Below are positions 1-8,784 of a DNA stretch of 64,000 nucleotides, one piece after another. The stretch is taken from NCBI RefSeq assembly GCF_019702945.1, contig NZ_AP024749.1, forward strand, positions 2,356,001 through 2,420,000, in the 5' to 3' direction. Numbering within the stretch: position 1 is the stretch's first letter; every line of letters begins with the position of its first letter. The position numbers and the translations under genes are program-made. Below the pieces are notes generated by a model. The model was not told where the DNA came from and searched no databases. It saw nothing but the letters and a program-made list of their open reading frames with translations. This DNA is from Flavobacterium okayamense (GTDB lineage: Bacteria > Bacteroidota > Bacteroidia > Flavobacteriales > Flavobacteriaceae).

Positions 1-26
1 CTATTTTTACCTAAAATTGTTTTTTA

Positions 27-1559
27 ATGAAGCATTATATTTTTGCCTTAGTAGGTTTATTCACAATACTTTTATCTTCTTGTAGAAGTGATTTTGATTT
101 TCAACACGATGTAGGGAATCTAGGTTTTTCAAGAGACACCGTTTATTTAGATACTGTTTTTACAAACATTGGTTCAAGTACATATACATTAAAAGTCTAC
201 AATAAAACAGATAGAAACATTTCGATTCCTAAAGTTCAATTAGGTAATGGTGAAAATTCAAATTACCGATTAATGGTCGATGGAATGCCAGGAAAAGTAT
301 TTGAAAATGTAGAATTATTAGCGAAAGATAGTATGTTTGTTTTTATCGAAGTAACTTCTGATATCACAGACGCTAATCCAACTGATTTTTTATATACTGA
401 TGAAATACAATTTGGAACAGATTTAAATTTTCAAAAAGTAGAATTGGTAACACTTATTCAAGATGCTGTTTTTCTTTATCCTGAAAAATTAGGGGATGGA
501 ACTACTGAAACTTTACCCATTGGAGATGATGAAATTTACGGTTTTTATCTTGATAATGCAGATCCTATAAATGGAAACGAATTGCATTGGACAAATACAA
601 AACCATACGTTATTTATGGGTATGCAGCAGTTCCTTCAAATGAAACTCTTATCGTAGATTCTGGCGCAAGAATTCATTTTCATGCAGAATCAGGTTTAAT
701 TCTAGCTAATAACGCATCCATTCAAGTTAATGGAGGACCTTCATTAACTGAAGATTTAGAAAACGAAGTTATTTTTGAAGGTGATCGATTAGAGCCCGAC
801 TTTTCTGATGTTCCAGGACAATGGGGAACCATTTGGTTTACACAAGGAAGTACAAATAGTACAATTTCAAATTTGACTATAAAAAATGCAACTGTTGGGA
901 TGTTAGTGTCTGGAAATGATGGAACTCCTACTCCAACTATAGATATGCAAAATGTTCAAATTTACAATTGTTCAAATGTTGGAATTTTAGCACGAACAGG
1001 TAATTTGGTTGGGAGAAATGTTGTTGTAAACAATTGTGGCGAAACTGCTTTCGCTGGAACTTTTGGAGGAAGTTATGATTTTACACATTGTACATTTGCA
1101 AACTATTGGCCTATTCCAAATCAGTTTTGTGTTGTATTAGATGATTATGATGGAAGTGTTGAATATGCGCTTACAAAAGCAGATTTTAAAAACTGTATTG
1201 TTTATGGTTCACCAAATCGATCAATTTCGATAAACAAAGAAGGAACAGATGCTAATTTTAATTTCAACTTTGATTCTTGTTTACTAAAATTTGTAAACGG
1301 AAGTCAGTTTTCTTCAATTCCTGAATACGATTTTACAGGCTCTCATTATACAAACTGCCTAGTATCCTTAACGTTTAATTCCGGTTTCATTCCTGATTTT
1401 AAAAATGAAGATAATAATGAGTTAATCATTGGTGAAAACTCAACAGCAAAAGGAAACGCAAATTCTACTTATTCAACTTTTAATGATATTTTAGACAATC
1501 CAAGGAATTCAACTATTGGATATGATATTGGTGCTTATAATTTCATTATCTTTGATTAA
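27..1559 (+). CDS. Outer-surface lipoprotein with predicted right-handed beta-helix
   Basis: The 510-residue product starts with a lipoprotein signal (hydrophobic stretch, then LLSSC with the lipidated Cys at residue 19), so it should be exported and anchored in a membrane. Residues about 190-480 show irregular short beta-rich repeats with many Asn, Gly, Val and Ile (for example SNLTIKNATVGMLV and DMQNVQIYNCSNVGILA), the look of a parallel beta-helix. The N-terminal 150 residues resemble an Ig-like module. I cannot assign a substrate. It ends 16 bases before the next lipoprotein gene, so the two may be co-transcribed. The upstream promoter lies outside the window. Confidence 0.8.
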   Translation: MKHYIFALVGLFTILLSSCRSDFDFQHDVGNLGFSRDTVYLDTVFTNIGSSTYTLKVYNKTDRNISIPKVQLGNGENSNYRLMVDGMPGKVFENVELLAKDSMFVFIEVTSDITDANPTDFLYTDEIQFGTDLNFQKVELVTLIQDAVFLYPEKLGDGTTETLPIGDDEIYGFYLDNADPINGNELHWTNTKPYVIYGYAAVPSNETLIVDSGARIHFHAESGLILANNASIQVNGGPSLTEDLENEVIFEGDRLEPDFSDVPGQWGTIWFTQGSTNSTISNLTIKNATVGMLVSGNDGTPTPTIDMQNVQIYNCSNVGILARTGNLVGRNVVVNNCGETAFAGTFGGSYDFTHCTFANYWPIPNQFCVVLDDYDGSVEYALTKADFKNCIVYGSPNRSISINKEGTDANFNFNFDSCLLKFVNGSQFSSIPEYDFTGSHYTNCLVSLTFNSGFIPDFKNEDNNELIIGENSTAKGNANSTYSTFNDILDNPRNSTIGYDIGAYNFIIFD

Positions 1560-1575
1560 CCAAAAACTACAAATT

Positions 1576-2223
1576 ATGAAAAAAACTATTTTTACTCTTG
1601 CTCTTGCAACGCTTACTTTAGTTTCTTGTAAAAAAGAAGAAAACCAACAAGTTGAAATTCCATTAGAAGAAGCTCCTGTTGAAGAAACGGTTGTAGAAGA
1701 GGTTTTAGAAACACCAGATTCAGCTGCAGTAGCTAAAGCATGGGAAGACTATATGTCTCCATCTAAAGCACATGAAATGTTAGCAAAAGATACTGGCACT
1801 TGGGAATCTGACCTAACTTTTTGGATGCCTGAAAGTCCAGAACCTCAAAAAGCTAAAGCACAAGTTGAATATAAAATGATTCTTGGAGGCCGTTACCAAG
1901 AGGGAATTCATACTGGAAACATGTGGGGAATGCCTTTTGAAGGTAGAGGTTTAGTTGCCTATGACAATGCAACTGAAGAATTTATATCTACTTGGATTGA
2001 TAATATGGGAACCGGAATGATGATGACAAAAGGTAAATATGATGAATCTACAAAAAAATTAACCTTAAATGGTAGTATGGTAGATCCGGTTACTAAAAAA
2101 GAAAAAACAGTTAAAGAAGTAATTACACATATTGATGAAAACAACCAAAAAATGGAAATGTTTGAAATCAAAAAAGATGGAACAGAATTCAAAACCATGG
2201 AAATTACATCAAAAAGAAAATAG
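1576..2223 (+). CDS. DUF1579 family lipoprotein
   Basis: The start at 1576 was chosen because it gives a clean lipoprotein signal (MKKTIFTLALATLTLVSC, Cys18); an in-frame ATG 60 bases upstream lies inside the preceding gene. A Glu/Val-rich linker (about residues 20-50) leads into a DUF1579 domain. Recognisable parts are GTWESDLTFWM, then GGRYQEG, then FEGRGLVAYDNATEEFISTWIDNMGTG (split here as FEGRGLVAYDN and ISTWIDNMGTG), typical of the family. Its function is unknown; a lipocalin-like fold that binds a hydrophobic ligand is a guess from the family. The product is 215 residues and is followed by a strong terminator. Confidence 0.82.
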   Translation: MKKTIFTLALATLTLVSCKKEENQQVEIPLEEAPVEETVVEEVLETPDSAAVAKAWEDYMSPSKAHEMLAKDTGTWESDLTFWMPESPEPQKAKAQVEYKMILGGRYQEGIHTGNMWGMPFEGRGLVAYDNATEEFISTWIDNMGTGMMMTKGKYDESTKKLTLNGSMVDPVTKKEKTVKEVITHIDENNQKMEMFEIKKDGTEFKTMEITSKRK

Positions 2224-2244
2224 CATAAAACTTATTCACAAAGG

Positions 2245-2271
2245 AGCACAAGAAAACTTGTGCTTTTTTTG
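2245..2271 (+). terminator. Rho-independent terminator
   Basis: An 8-bp perfect stem (AGCACAAG / CTTGTGCT) with a four-A loop is followed by a run of T. It closes the two-lipoprotein unit and insulates purL. Confidence 0.85.
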
Positions 2272-2280
2272 TTTACAAAC

Positions 2281-2311
2281 TTTGCCAACTAACATTTTTA
2301 AGATAAATTTG
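2281..2311 (+). promoter_or_regulatory. Promoter of purL (Bacteroidota type)
   Basis: TTTG at 2281-2284 and TAAATTTG at 2304-2311 are separated by 19 bases, matching the Bacteroidota sigma-A consensus (TTTG, about 19, TAnnTTTG). It lies 32 bases before the purL ATG. Confidence 0.75.
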
Positions 2312-2343
2312 CACTTTCAACAACACACTAACTTATACATACA

Positions 2344-5300
2344 ATGATTCATTTCTTCGGAAACCAATCCAATGTAGTTTATGCGGTTCAATCGCAAAAC
2401 GAATTATCGACTGAAGATATCAACAAATTAAACTGGTTATTCAACTCGCAATTAGACAACATTTACACGAAAATAAATACTAAAGAGGCATCGCTTGATG
2501 CTTTTTTTGTTGGCCCTCGTGCGGCGATGGTAACCCCATGGAGTACCAATGCGGTTGAAATAACTCAAAATATGGGGATTTCTAGTATTATTCGTATTGA
2601 AGAATTTCAAGTTGTAGATGCTGATTTTTCAGACTTTGATCCAATGTTATCTCAAAAATATTTGCAATTACATCAAGATATTTATACCATCAATATTCAA
2701 CCAGAACCAATTTTAGAAATTGAAGATATTGATGCTTATAACCAACAAGAAGGTTTGGCTTTAAGTGCTGACGAAGTTGAATACTTACATAACTTATCAA
2801 ACAAAATCGGAAGAAAATTAACAGATTCTGAAATCTTTGCTTTCTCACAGGCAAATTCAGAGCACTGCCGTCATAAAATTTTCAACGGAACGTTTGTTAT
2901 TGATGGTGAAGAAAAGCCAACTTCATTATTCAAATTAATCAAGAAAACATCTGAAACACATCCAAACGAGATTGTTTCGGCTTATAAAGATAACGTAGCT
3001 TTTGTAAAAGGTCCTAAAGCAACACAGTTTGCTCCTAAAAGTGCAGACAAACCCGATTTCTACCAAGAAAAAGAATTTGAATCGGTTTTATCATTAAAAG
3101 CAGAAACGCACAACTTCCCTACTACGGTTGAGCCATTCAATGGAGCTGCAACGGGTTCAGGAGGAGAAATTCGTGATCGTTTAGCTGGTGGACAAGGTTC
3201 GTTGCCATTAGCTGGAACAGCTGTTTATATGACATCGTATTCTCGTTTAGAAAAAACGCGTCCATGGGAAAAAGGAATGGAAGAAAGAAAATGGTTGTAC
3301 CAAACTCCAATGGATATCTTAATTAAAGCTTCAAACGGGGCTTCTGATTTTGGAAACAAATTTGGTCAACCTTTAATTACAGGTTCTGTATTGACTTTCG
3401 AACATGAAGAAGAAGCTCGCAAATTAGGTTTCGATAAAGTAATCATGTTAGCTGGTGGTGTTGGATACGGAAAATTAGATCAAGCCATAAAACATGAACC
3501 TAAAGAAGGTGATAAAATCGTTATTCTAGGTGGTGAGAATTATAGAATTGGTATGGGTGGAGCTGCGGTTTCATCTGCAGATACTGGCGCTTTTGGTTCT
3601 GGAATTGAATTAAATGCGATTCAACGTTCGAATCCTGAAATGCAAAAACGTGCTGCTAATGCAATTCGTGGTTTAGTAGAAAGTGATAACAATCCAATTG
3701 TTTCTATTCACGATCACGGTGCTGGTGGACACTTAAACTGTTTGTCAGAATTAGTTGAAGCTACTGGGGGTTTAATCGATTTAGACAAATTACCTGTTGG
3801 TGACCCTACTCTATCTGCAAAAGAAATTATTGGTAACGAATCGCAAGAAAGAATGGGATTGGTTATCGGTGAAAAAGATATCGATACTTTACAAAGAATT
3901 GCTGAAAGAGAGCGTTCTCCAATGTATACAGTTGGTGATGTTACGAATGACCATAGATTTACGTTTGAATCGAAAACTACAGGTGCAAAACCTATGGATT
4001 ATGCTTTAGAAGATTTCTTTGGAAGTTCTCCTAAAACCATTATGAACGATAAAAATGTGGCTCGTAATTATGCTAATCCAGATTACTCGACTTCTGAAAT
4101 ACCAAATTATTTAAACCAAGTTTTACAATTAGAAGCAGTTGCTTGTAAAGATTGGTTAACGAATAAAGTTGACCGTTGTGTTGGTGGTCGCGTGGCAAAA
4201 CAACAATGCGCAGGTGCATTACAATTACCTTTAAATAACGTAGGTGTAATGGCATTAGATTTCAAAGGAAAAGAAGGAATTGCGACATCAATAGGTCACT
4301 CACCTATTTCAGCTATTGTTGATCCAGTTGCGGGTTCTAAAAACTCTATTGGAGAAGCCTTATCCAACTTAGTTTGGGCGCCTTTAAAAGACGGATTACA
4401 AACGGTTTCATTATCTGCAAACTGGATGTGGCCATGTAAAAATGAAGGTGAAGATGCTCGTTTATACGATGCTGTTCAAGGTTGTTCTGATTTCGCAATT
4501 GAATTAGGAATCAATATTCCAACAGGAAAAGATTCGTTATCGATGAAACAAAAATATCCAAATGATGAAGTTATTGCTCCGGGAACAGTTATTATTTCAG
4601 CAATTGGAAATTGTTCAAATATTACTAAAGTAGTAGAGCCCGTATTAAAAAGAAATGGTGGTAATATCTATTATTTAAACTTATCGCAAGATGCCTTCAA
4701 ATTAGGTGGAAGTTCATTCTATCAAATTTTAAATAAAGTGGGTTCGGAAGTTCCAACCGTTACAAATGCCGATTATTTCAAAAAAGCGTTCAATACGTTA
4801 CAAGATTTAATTAAAGAAAGAAAAATTAAAGCAGGACACGATATTGGAAGTGGTGGTTTAATCACAACTTTATTAGAAATGTCGTTTGCTGAAGTTGGTC
4901 TTGGTGCTACTTACGATTTATCTATTTTAGGAGAATCGGATTCTGCAAAAACACTTTTCAATGAAAATATAGCAGTTGTTTTTCAAGCGGATGCTGAAGT
5001 GGAAGCAATTTTCAAAGCAAATGGAATAGAAATTTTCAATATTGGTTCGGTTGTAGAAGGTGATTTCGTTTCTATTAAAAATGGAAATGATAACTTTAAT
5101 TTCTCGGTAACAGAAACTAGAGATACTTGGTACAAAACATCGTATTTATTAGATACAAAACAAACTCGAAATGGTATGGCAGAAGCGCGTTATGCGAACT
5201 ATAAAAACCAACCATTAGAATTTACATTCCCTGTTAACTTTGATGGTAAAAAGCCAGAAATTCCTGCAGGTGCTAGACCGAAAGCAGCTATTATTCGTGA

Positions 5301-6027
5301 AAAAGGAAGTAACTCGGAACGTGAAATGGCAAACGCTATGTATTTAGCTGGATTTGATGTAAAAGACGTTCACATGACCGATTTAATTTCGGGCCGTGAA
5401 AACTTAGAAGATATCCAATTTATTGGAGCTGTTGGTGGATTCTCAAACTCAGACGTTTTAGGTTCAGCAAAAGGTTGGGCAGGTGCATTTTTATACAACG
5501 AAAAAGCGAATACGGCGTTGAAAAACTTCTTCAAACGAGAAGACACTTTATCAGTTGGAATTTGTAATGGATGCCAATTATTAATGGAATTAGAATTGAT
5601 TAATCCAGAACATGAAGTGCATGGAAAAATGCATCACAATACTTCTAACAAACACGAAAGTGGTTTTACTTCAGTAAAAATTCAGAAAAATAATTCGGTT
5701 ATGTTATCTTCATTAGAAGGATTAACATTAGGTGTTTGGATTTCACACGGAGAAGGTAAATTCAAATTACCGTATACTGAAGATAAATACAACATTGTTG
5801 CCAAATATGCTTACGAAGGGTATCCAGCTAATCCAAATGGTTCAGATTTCAATACGGCTATGATGTGTGATACAACAGGAAGACATTTGGTAATGATGCC
5901 TCATATTGAACGTTCAACTTTCCCTTGGAACTGGGCAAATTATCCAGAACGCGGACAAAAAGATGAAGTTTCTCCATGGTTAGAAGCATTTGTGAATGCA
6001 AGAAAATGGATTCAAAATCAAAAATAA
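2344..6027 (+). CDS. purL: Phosphoribosylformylglycinamidine synthase
   Basis: This is the fourth step of de novo purine synthesis: FGAR, ATP and glutamine give FGAM. At 1,227 residues it is the large single-chain form. It has an N-terminal linker region, two AIR-synthase-like halves (SEHCRHKIF, KAETHNFPTTVEPF and GGEIRDRLAGGQGS in the first) and a C-terminal class I glutamine amidotransferase. The amidotransferase shows the nucleophile motif GICNGCQLL near residue 1,075 and a terminal PHIERSTFPWNW. It is monocistronic: it has its own promoter upstream and a terminator directly after the stop. Codon use is regular and no defects are seen. Confidence 0.98.
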   Translation: MIHFFGNQSNVVYAVQSQNELSTEDINKLNWLFNSQLDNIYTKINTKEASLDAFFVGPRAAMVTPWSTNAVEITQNMGISSIIRIEEFQVVDADFSDFDPMLSQKYLQLHQDIYTINIQPEPILEIEDIDAYNQQEGLALSADEVEYLHNLSNKIGRKLTDSEIFAFSQANSEHCRHKIFNGTFVIDGEEKPTSLFKLIKKTSETHPNEIVSAYKDNVAFVKGPKATQFAPKSADKPDFYQEKEFESVLSLKAETHNFPTTVEPFNGAATGSGGEIRDRLAGGQGSLPLAGTAVYMTSYSRLEKTRPWEKGMEERKWLYQTPMDILIKASNGASDFGNKFGQPLITGSVLTFEHEEEARKLGFDKVIMLAGGVGYGKLDQAIKHEPKEGDKIVILGGENYRIGMGGAAVSSADTGAFGSGIELNAIQRSNPEMQKRAANAIRGLVESDNNPIVSIHDHGAGGHLNCLSELVEATGGLIDLDKLPVGDPTLSAKEIIGNESQERMGLVIGEKDIDTLQRIAERERSPMYTVGDVTNDHRFTFESKTTGAKPMDYALEDFFGSSPKTIMNDKNVARNYANPDYSTSEIPNYLNQVLQLEAVACKDWLTNKVDRCVGGRVAKQQCAGALQLPLNNVGVMALDFKGKEGIATSIGHSPISAIVDPVAGSKNSIGEALSNLVWAPLKDGLQTVSLSANWMWPCKNEGEDARLYDAVQGCSDFAIELGINIPTGKDSLSMKQKYPNDEVIAPGTVIISAIGNCSNITKVVEPVLKRNGGNIYYLNLSQDAFKLGGSSFYQILNKVGSEVPTVTNADYFKKAFNTLQDLIKERKIKAGHDIGSGGLITTLLEMSFAEVGLGATYDLSILGESDSAKTLFNENIAVVFQADAEVEAIFKANGIEIFNIGSVVEGDFVSIKNGNDNFNFSVTETRDTWYKTSYLLDTKQTRNGMAEARYANYKNQPLEFTFPVNFDGKKPEIPAGARPKAAIIREKGSNSEREMANAMYLAGFDVKDVHMTDLISGRENLEDIQFIGAVGGFSNSDVLGSAKGWAGAFLYNEKANTALKNFFKREDTLSVGICNGCQLLMELELINPEHEVHGKMHHNTSNKHESGFTSVKIQKNNSVMLSSLEGLTLGVWISHGEGKFKLPYTEDKYNIVAKYAYEGYPANPNGSDFNTAMMCDTTGRHLVMMPHIERSTFPWNWANYPERGQKDEVSPWLEAFVNARKWIQNQK

Positions 6028-6033
6028 TAAAAG

Positions 6034-6063
6034 AAAAAGCCATTCAATTGAATGGTTTTTTTA
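6034..6063 (+). terminator. Terminator after purL
   Basis: A perfect 16-base palindrome (CCATTCAATTGAATGG, 6040-6055) is flanked by A-rich and T-rich runs. It can serve purL and the convergent gene on the other strand. Confidence 0.8.
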
Positions 6064-6079
6064 TGCTTTAAAATAAAAT

Positions 6080-6652
6080 TTATTTTACTGAATCTTTTCT
6101 AGAAATGTATGAATGAAGAAAATCACCTTTTGGTTTTCCTAAATCAAATGAAGACCATTTTGTTAAAAAACGAGTCGAAGTTCTTGCCTCATCTCTATCC
6201 ATTCCTTCATATTCTATTCTGTAAATTGCTGAATACATTTCTGCTCTACCTACTCCATGATAACAATGGATCAAAACAGGATAATTAGTTGTATCATCCA
6301 TAATTTTGAAGAAATAATCTAAATTGTGTTTCTTTGGAACTTGATCAGAGCCATTATTATAGTAATTTACACCTGAAATTTTAGCAATAGCTTCCTTTTC
6401 TGCGATCAATTCTTCAGGAACTTCAGGATTGTTTTCTAAATCTCCAGTTCCAGGAAAACGTAAATCTACAACACTTTTAATATTATGTTCTTTAATATAA
6501 GCTTCCAATTCATCTGGTGGAATAACTCCTGATTTGTATACTTTTCCTTCAGTAATTGTTTCAAAATTGTGGTTAATATGCATATCATACACATATTTTC
6601 CACCAAAAATAGCTCCTACAACTAGCACTGCTATTAAAATCTTTTTTACCAT
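6080..6652 (-). CDS. Membrane-anchored dual-specificity/tyrosine phosphatase-like protein
   Basis: The 190-residue product begins with one hydrophobic anchor (residues about 4-22). The rest is a cysteine phosphatase domain with the signature HCYHGVGR (HCX5R; Cys130, Arg136), and DLRFPGTGD upstream is typical of the DSP/PTP fold. The domain is likely on the periplasmic side. Its start overlaps the end of the LtaS-like gene by 7 bases, so the two are translationally coupled. A role in trimming a phosphorylated envelope component made by its partner is inference only. Confidence 0.85.
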   Translation of the reverse strand: MVKKILIAVLVVGAIFGGKYVYDMHINHNFETITEGKVYKSGVIPPDELEAYIKEHNIKSVVDLRFPGTGDLENNPEVPEELIAEKEAIAKISGVNYYNNGSDQVPKKHNLDYFFKIMDDTTNYPVLIHCYHGVGRAEMYSAIYRIEYEGMDRDEARTSTRFLTKWSSFDLGKPKGDFLHSYISRKDSVK

Positions 6653-8571
6653 GGTTTATCCAATTTTTGGTCAATTATTTTTTCCATATAATCCTGAACA
6701 AATGCTTTACAAGCTTCACCTACTTTTTCCATTTCAGAAGTTTTTTTGTCTATTAAATTATATTCAAGACCTTTATCATTTATATCGTAATATCCAGTAA
6801 TTTCTTTTCCATCAAAATTACAAATATAATTACCCATTTGTAATTGATAGCCTCCACTATTGTAACTAATAACAAATGGTTTCACCTCTTTATCATTGAT
6901 TAGACTTCTACCCCAACTTCGAAACGGCTTTTTATACCCGATTAAATCCATAATTGTAGGGTAAATATCAATTTGTTGTGCCAAATCATTATTAACACCA
7001 ACTAAACTACTATTTGGTTTAAAAATTAAAATTGGTACCGCATCTCTATTTAATACTTTTCTATATTCATCATAATTCTTAAGATTTCCATGATCTGCAG
7101 TTATGATAAAAATCGTATTATTATACCAAGGCATTTTTTTTGCTTCTTCAAAAAACTTCTTGAAAGCGTAATCAGTATATCCAACACATTTGTGGATTGC
7201 AATTTCCCCTTCAGGAAAGGTGTTTTTATATTTTTCAGGAACTGTGTAAGGTTCGTGTGAAGAAACTGTAAAAATTGTACTAAAAAATGGTGATTCTTTT
7301 TTATCTAAAGTTTCTTTCATAAATTGAAAAAAGGGTTCGTCCCAAATTCCCCATGATCCGTCAAAATCATCATCATTATTATATTCAGTTTTTCCATAAT
7401 AATGATCAAAACCCAAAATATTTGAAAAACCTAAAAATCCCATTGAACCATTTGGTGCTCCATGAAAAAATGAAGTATCATAGTCTAATTCATTCAATAT
7501 TGAGACTAATGATTGTATTTTTTGTTTAGGATAAGGAGAAGAAGTAAAAGCATCTTTAAAAGATGGAATCCCACTTAAAACAGAAGACATACCATGAATT
7601 GATTTTCTTCCATTAGCATAAGCATTAGTATAAATTAAACTATGTTGTGCCAAAGAATCAATAAAAGGCGTATACCCTTTATAGTTAGGAATATTTGTAT
7701 CTTTATTAAAAGAACCTAAATATTCTCTTCCATAACTTTCTGTAATAAAAAGAACAATATTCGGTTTAGATTCAGGAAAATTCGCATATTGTTTTGTTGG
7801 CTTAAAATACTTTTCAACTAAAGTTGAATCAACTAAGTTAATCTTTTTAAAACTCGTTTGATTAATAGTTCTTATAATTGAAAAAGGAGTATTTAAAACC
7901 ACATCAGCATGTTGAGGCTGTTTTACATGACGATTAGCATCTACTAAATTAATTGGCCTAGTACTCTTCTTAAAATCACCTCTTATTCCACCAACAGCTA
8001 AAGTTGCAATTATTAACAGTCCAATTATTGAAGATAGGAAATAACTTACTCTATTTGAAGGCAATACCTTTGTAACTTTCACTTTTTTGTATAAATAAAA
8101 CCAAGAAAAAGCCATTACGAAGAATAAAAGATAAACGTGCCAATAAGTAAACATAAATCTTGTAAACATGCTTGCTTTGTTTTCTTCATGTTCTAAAACA
8201 GCTAAAACAGCAATACTTGTTCGAGAAAAAATGTACTTATAGTATATAAAATCAATGAAGTTCGTTGAGTAGGCTAATAGATTAAATATAAAATAAACAT
8301 ACATTAAAAATTTTTGATACTTCTTACTTGTGTTATACCAAAAAGGTAAAATTGAAAGTAAAATAAATAAACCATTTGCATATAATATTGCAGTTGTATC
8401 AAAAGTTAATCCATAAAAAGCTAATTCAAAAAATTGTCCAATTGAATCAACCTTCAATAAGTTATAATTGTATATTAAGAAAAGTAATCTTGCAAAAAAA
8501 TAAAATAGATAAGCTAATAATAATCTATAAGCTAAAACTTTATATTCTTGAATTCGAAAAAAAGACTTCAT
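6646..8571 (-). CDS. LtaS-family phosphoglycerol transferase / membrane sulfatase-fold enzyme
   Basis: The 641-residue product has about five membrane helices in the first 200 residues followed by a large extracytoplasmic sulfatase-fold domain. Family marks are NIVLFITESYGREY (metal-binding Glu278), the nucleophile region ANGRKSIHGMSS, with Ser324 where Gram-positive LtaS has Thr, and the metal site ITADHGN near residue 490. Enzymes of this type move phosphoglycerol or phosphoethanolamine groups onto glycans or lipids. The exact acceptor in Flavobacteriaceae is unknown. It forms an operon with the downstream phosphatase (7-base overlap). Confidence 0.9.
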   Translation of the reverse strand: MKSFFRIQEYKVLAYRLLLAYLFYFFARLLFLIYNYNLLKVDSIGQFFELAFYGLTFDTTAILYANGLFILLSILPFWYNTSKKYQKFLMYVYFIFNLLAYSTNFIDFIYYKYIFSRTSIAVLAVLEHEENKASMFTRFMFTYWHVYLLFFVMAFSWFYLYKKVKVTKVLPSNRVSYFLSSIIGLLIIATLAVGGIRGDFKKSTRPINLVDANRHVKQPQHADVVLNTPFSIIRTINQTSFKKINLVDSTLVEKYFKPTKQYANFPESKPNIVLFITESYGREYLGSFNKDTNIPNYKGYTPFIDSLAQHSLIYTNAYANGRKSIHGMSSVLSGIPSFKDAFTSSPYPKQKIQSLVSILNELDYDTSFFHGAPNGSMGFLGFSNILGFDHYYGKTEYNNDDDFDGSWGIWDEPFFQFMKETLDKKESPFFSTIFTVSSHEPYTVPEKYKNTFPEGEIAIHKCVGYTDYAFKKFFEEAKKMPWYNNTIFIITADHGNLKNYDEYRKVLNRDAVPILIFKPNSSLVGVNNDLAQQIDIYPTIMDLIGYKKPFRSWGRSLINDKEVKPFVISYNSGGYQLQMGNYICNFDGKEITGYYDINDKGLEYNLIDKKTSEMEKVGEACKAFVQDYMEKIIDQKLDKPW

Positions 8572-8666
8572 AAAAACCTCAAAAATTTGTTCAAAAGTAC
8601 AAAAACAAATTATTTCATCTTTTTAAATACCAACTTTTTAAGAAACTTTTAATCAATTAAAATAAA

Positions 8667-8680
8667 TTATGCATGCATAA
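8667..8680. promoter_or_regulatory. Palindrome TTATGCATGCATAA, candidate MarR operator
   Basis: This perfect 14-base palindrome lies 104 bases before the acyl-CoA ligase gene. Its core ATGCATGCAT recurs in the larger palindrome directly upstream of the marR gene at 11533. That suggests both fatty-acid units answer to the same regulator. Regulation is inferred, not shown. Confidence 0.5.
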
Positions 8681-8784
8681 CATTTTGCTTTTCAATCTCT
8701 TATAAATTCTTCATTAACATATTCATAAATAATTGGTTAATTTATTTTATTTTCATAATTTGCAATCATAAATTTTGATAAAAC

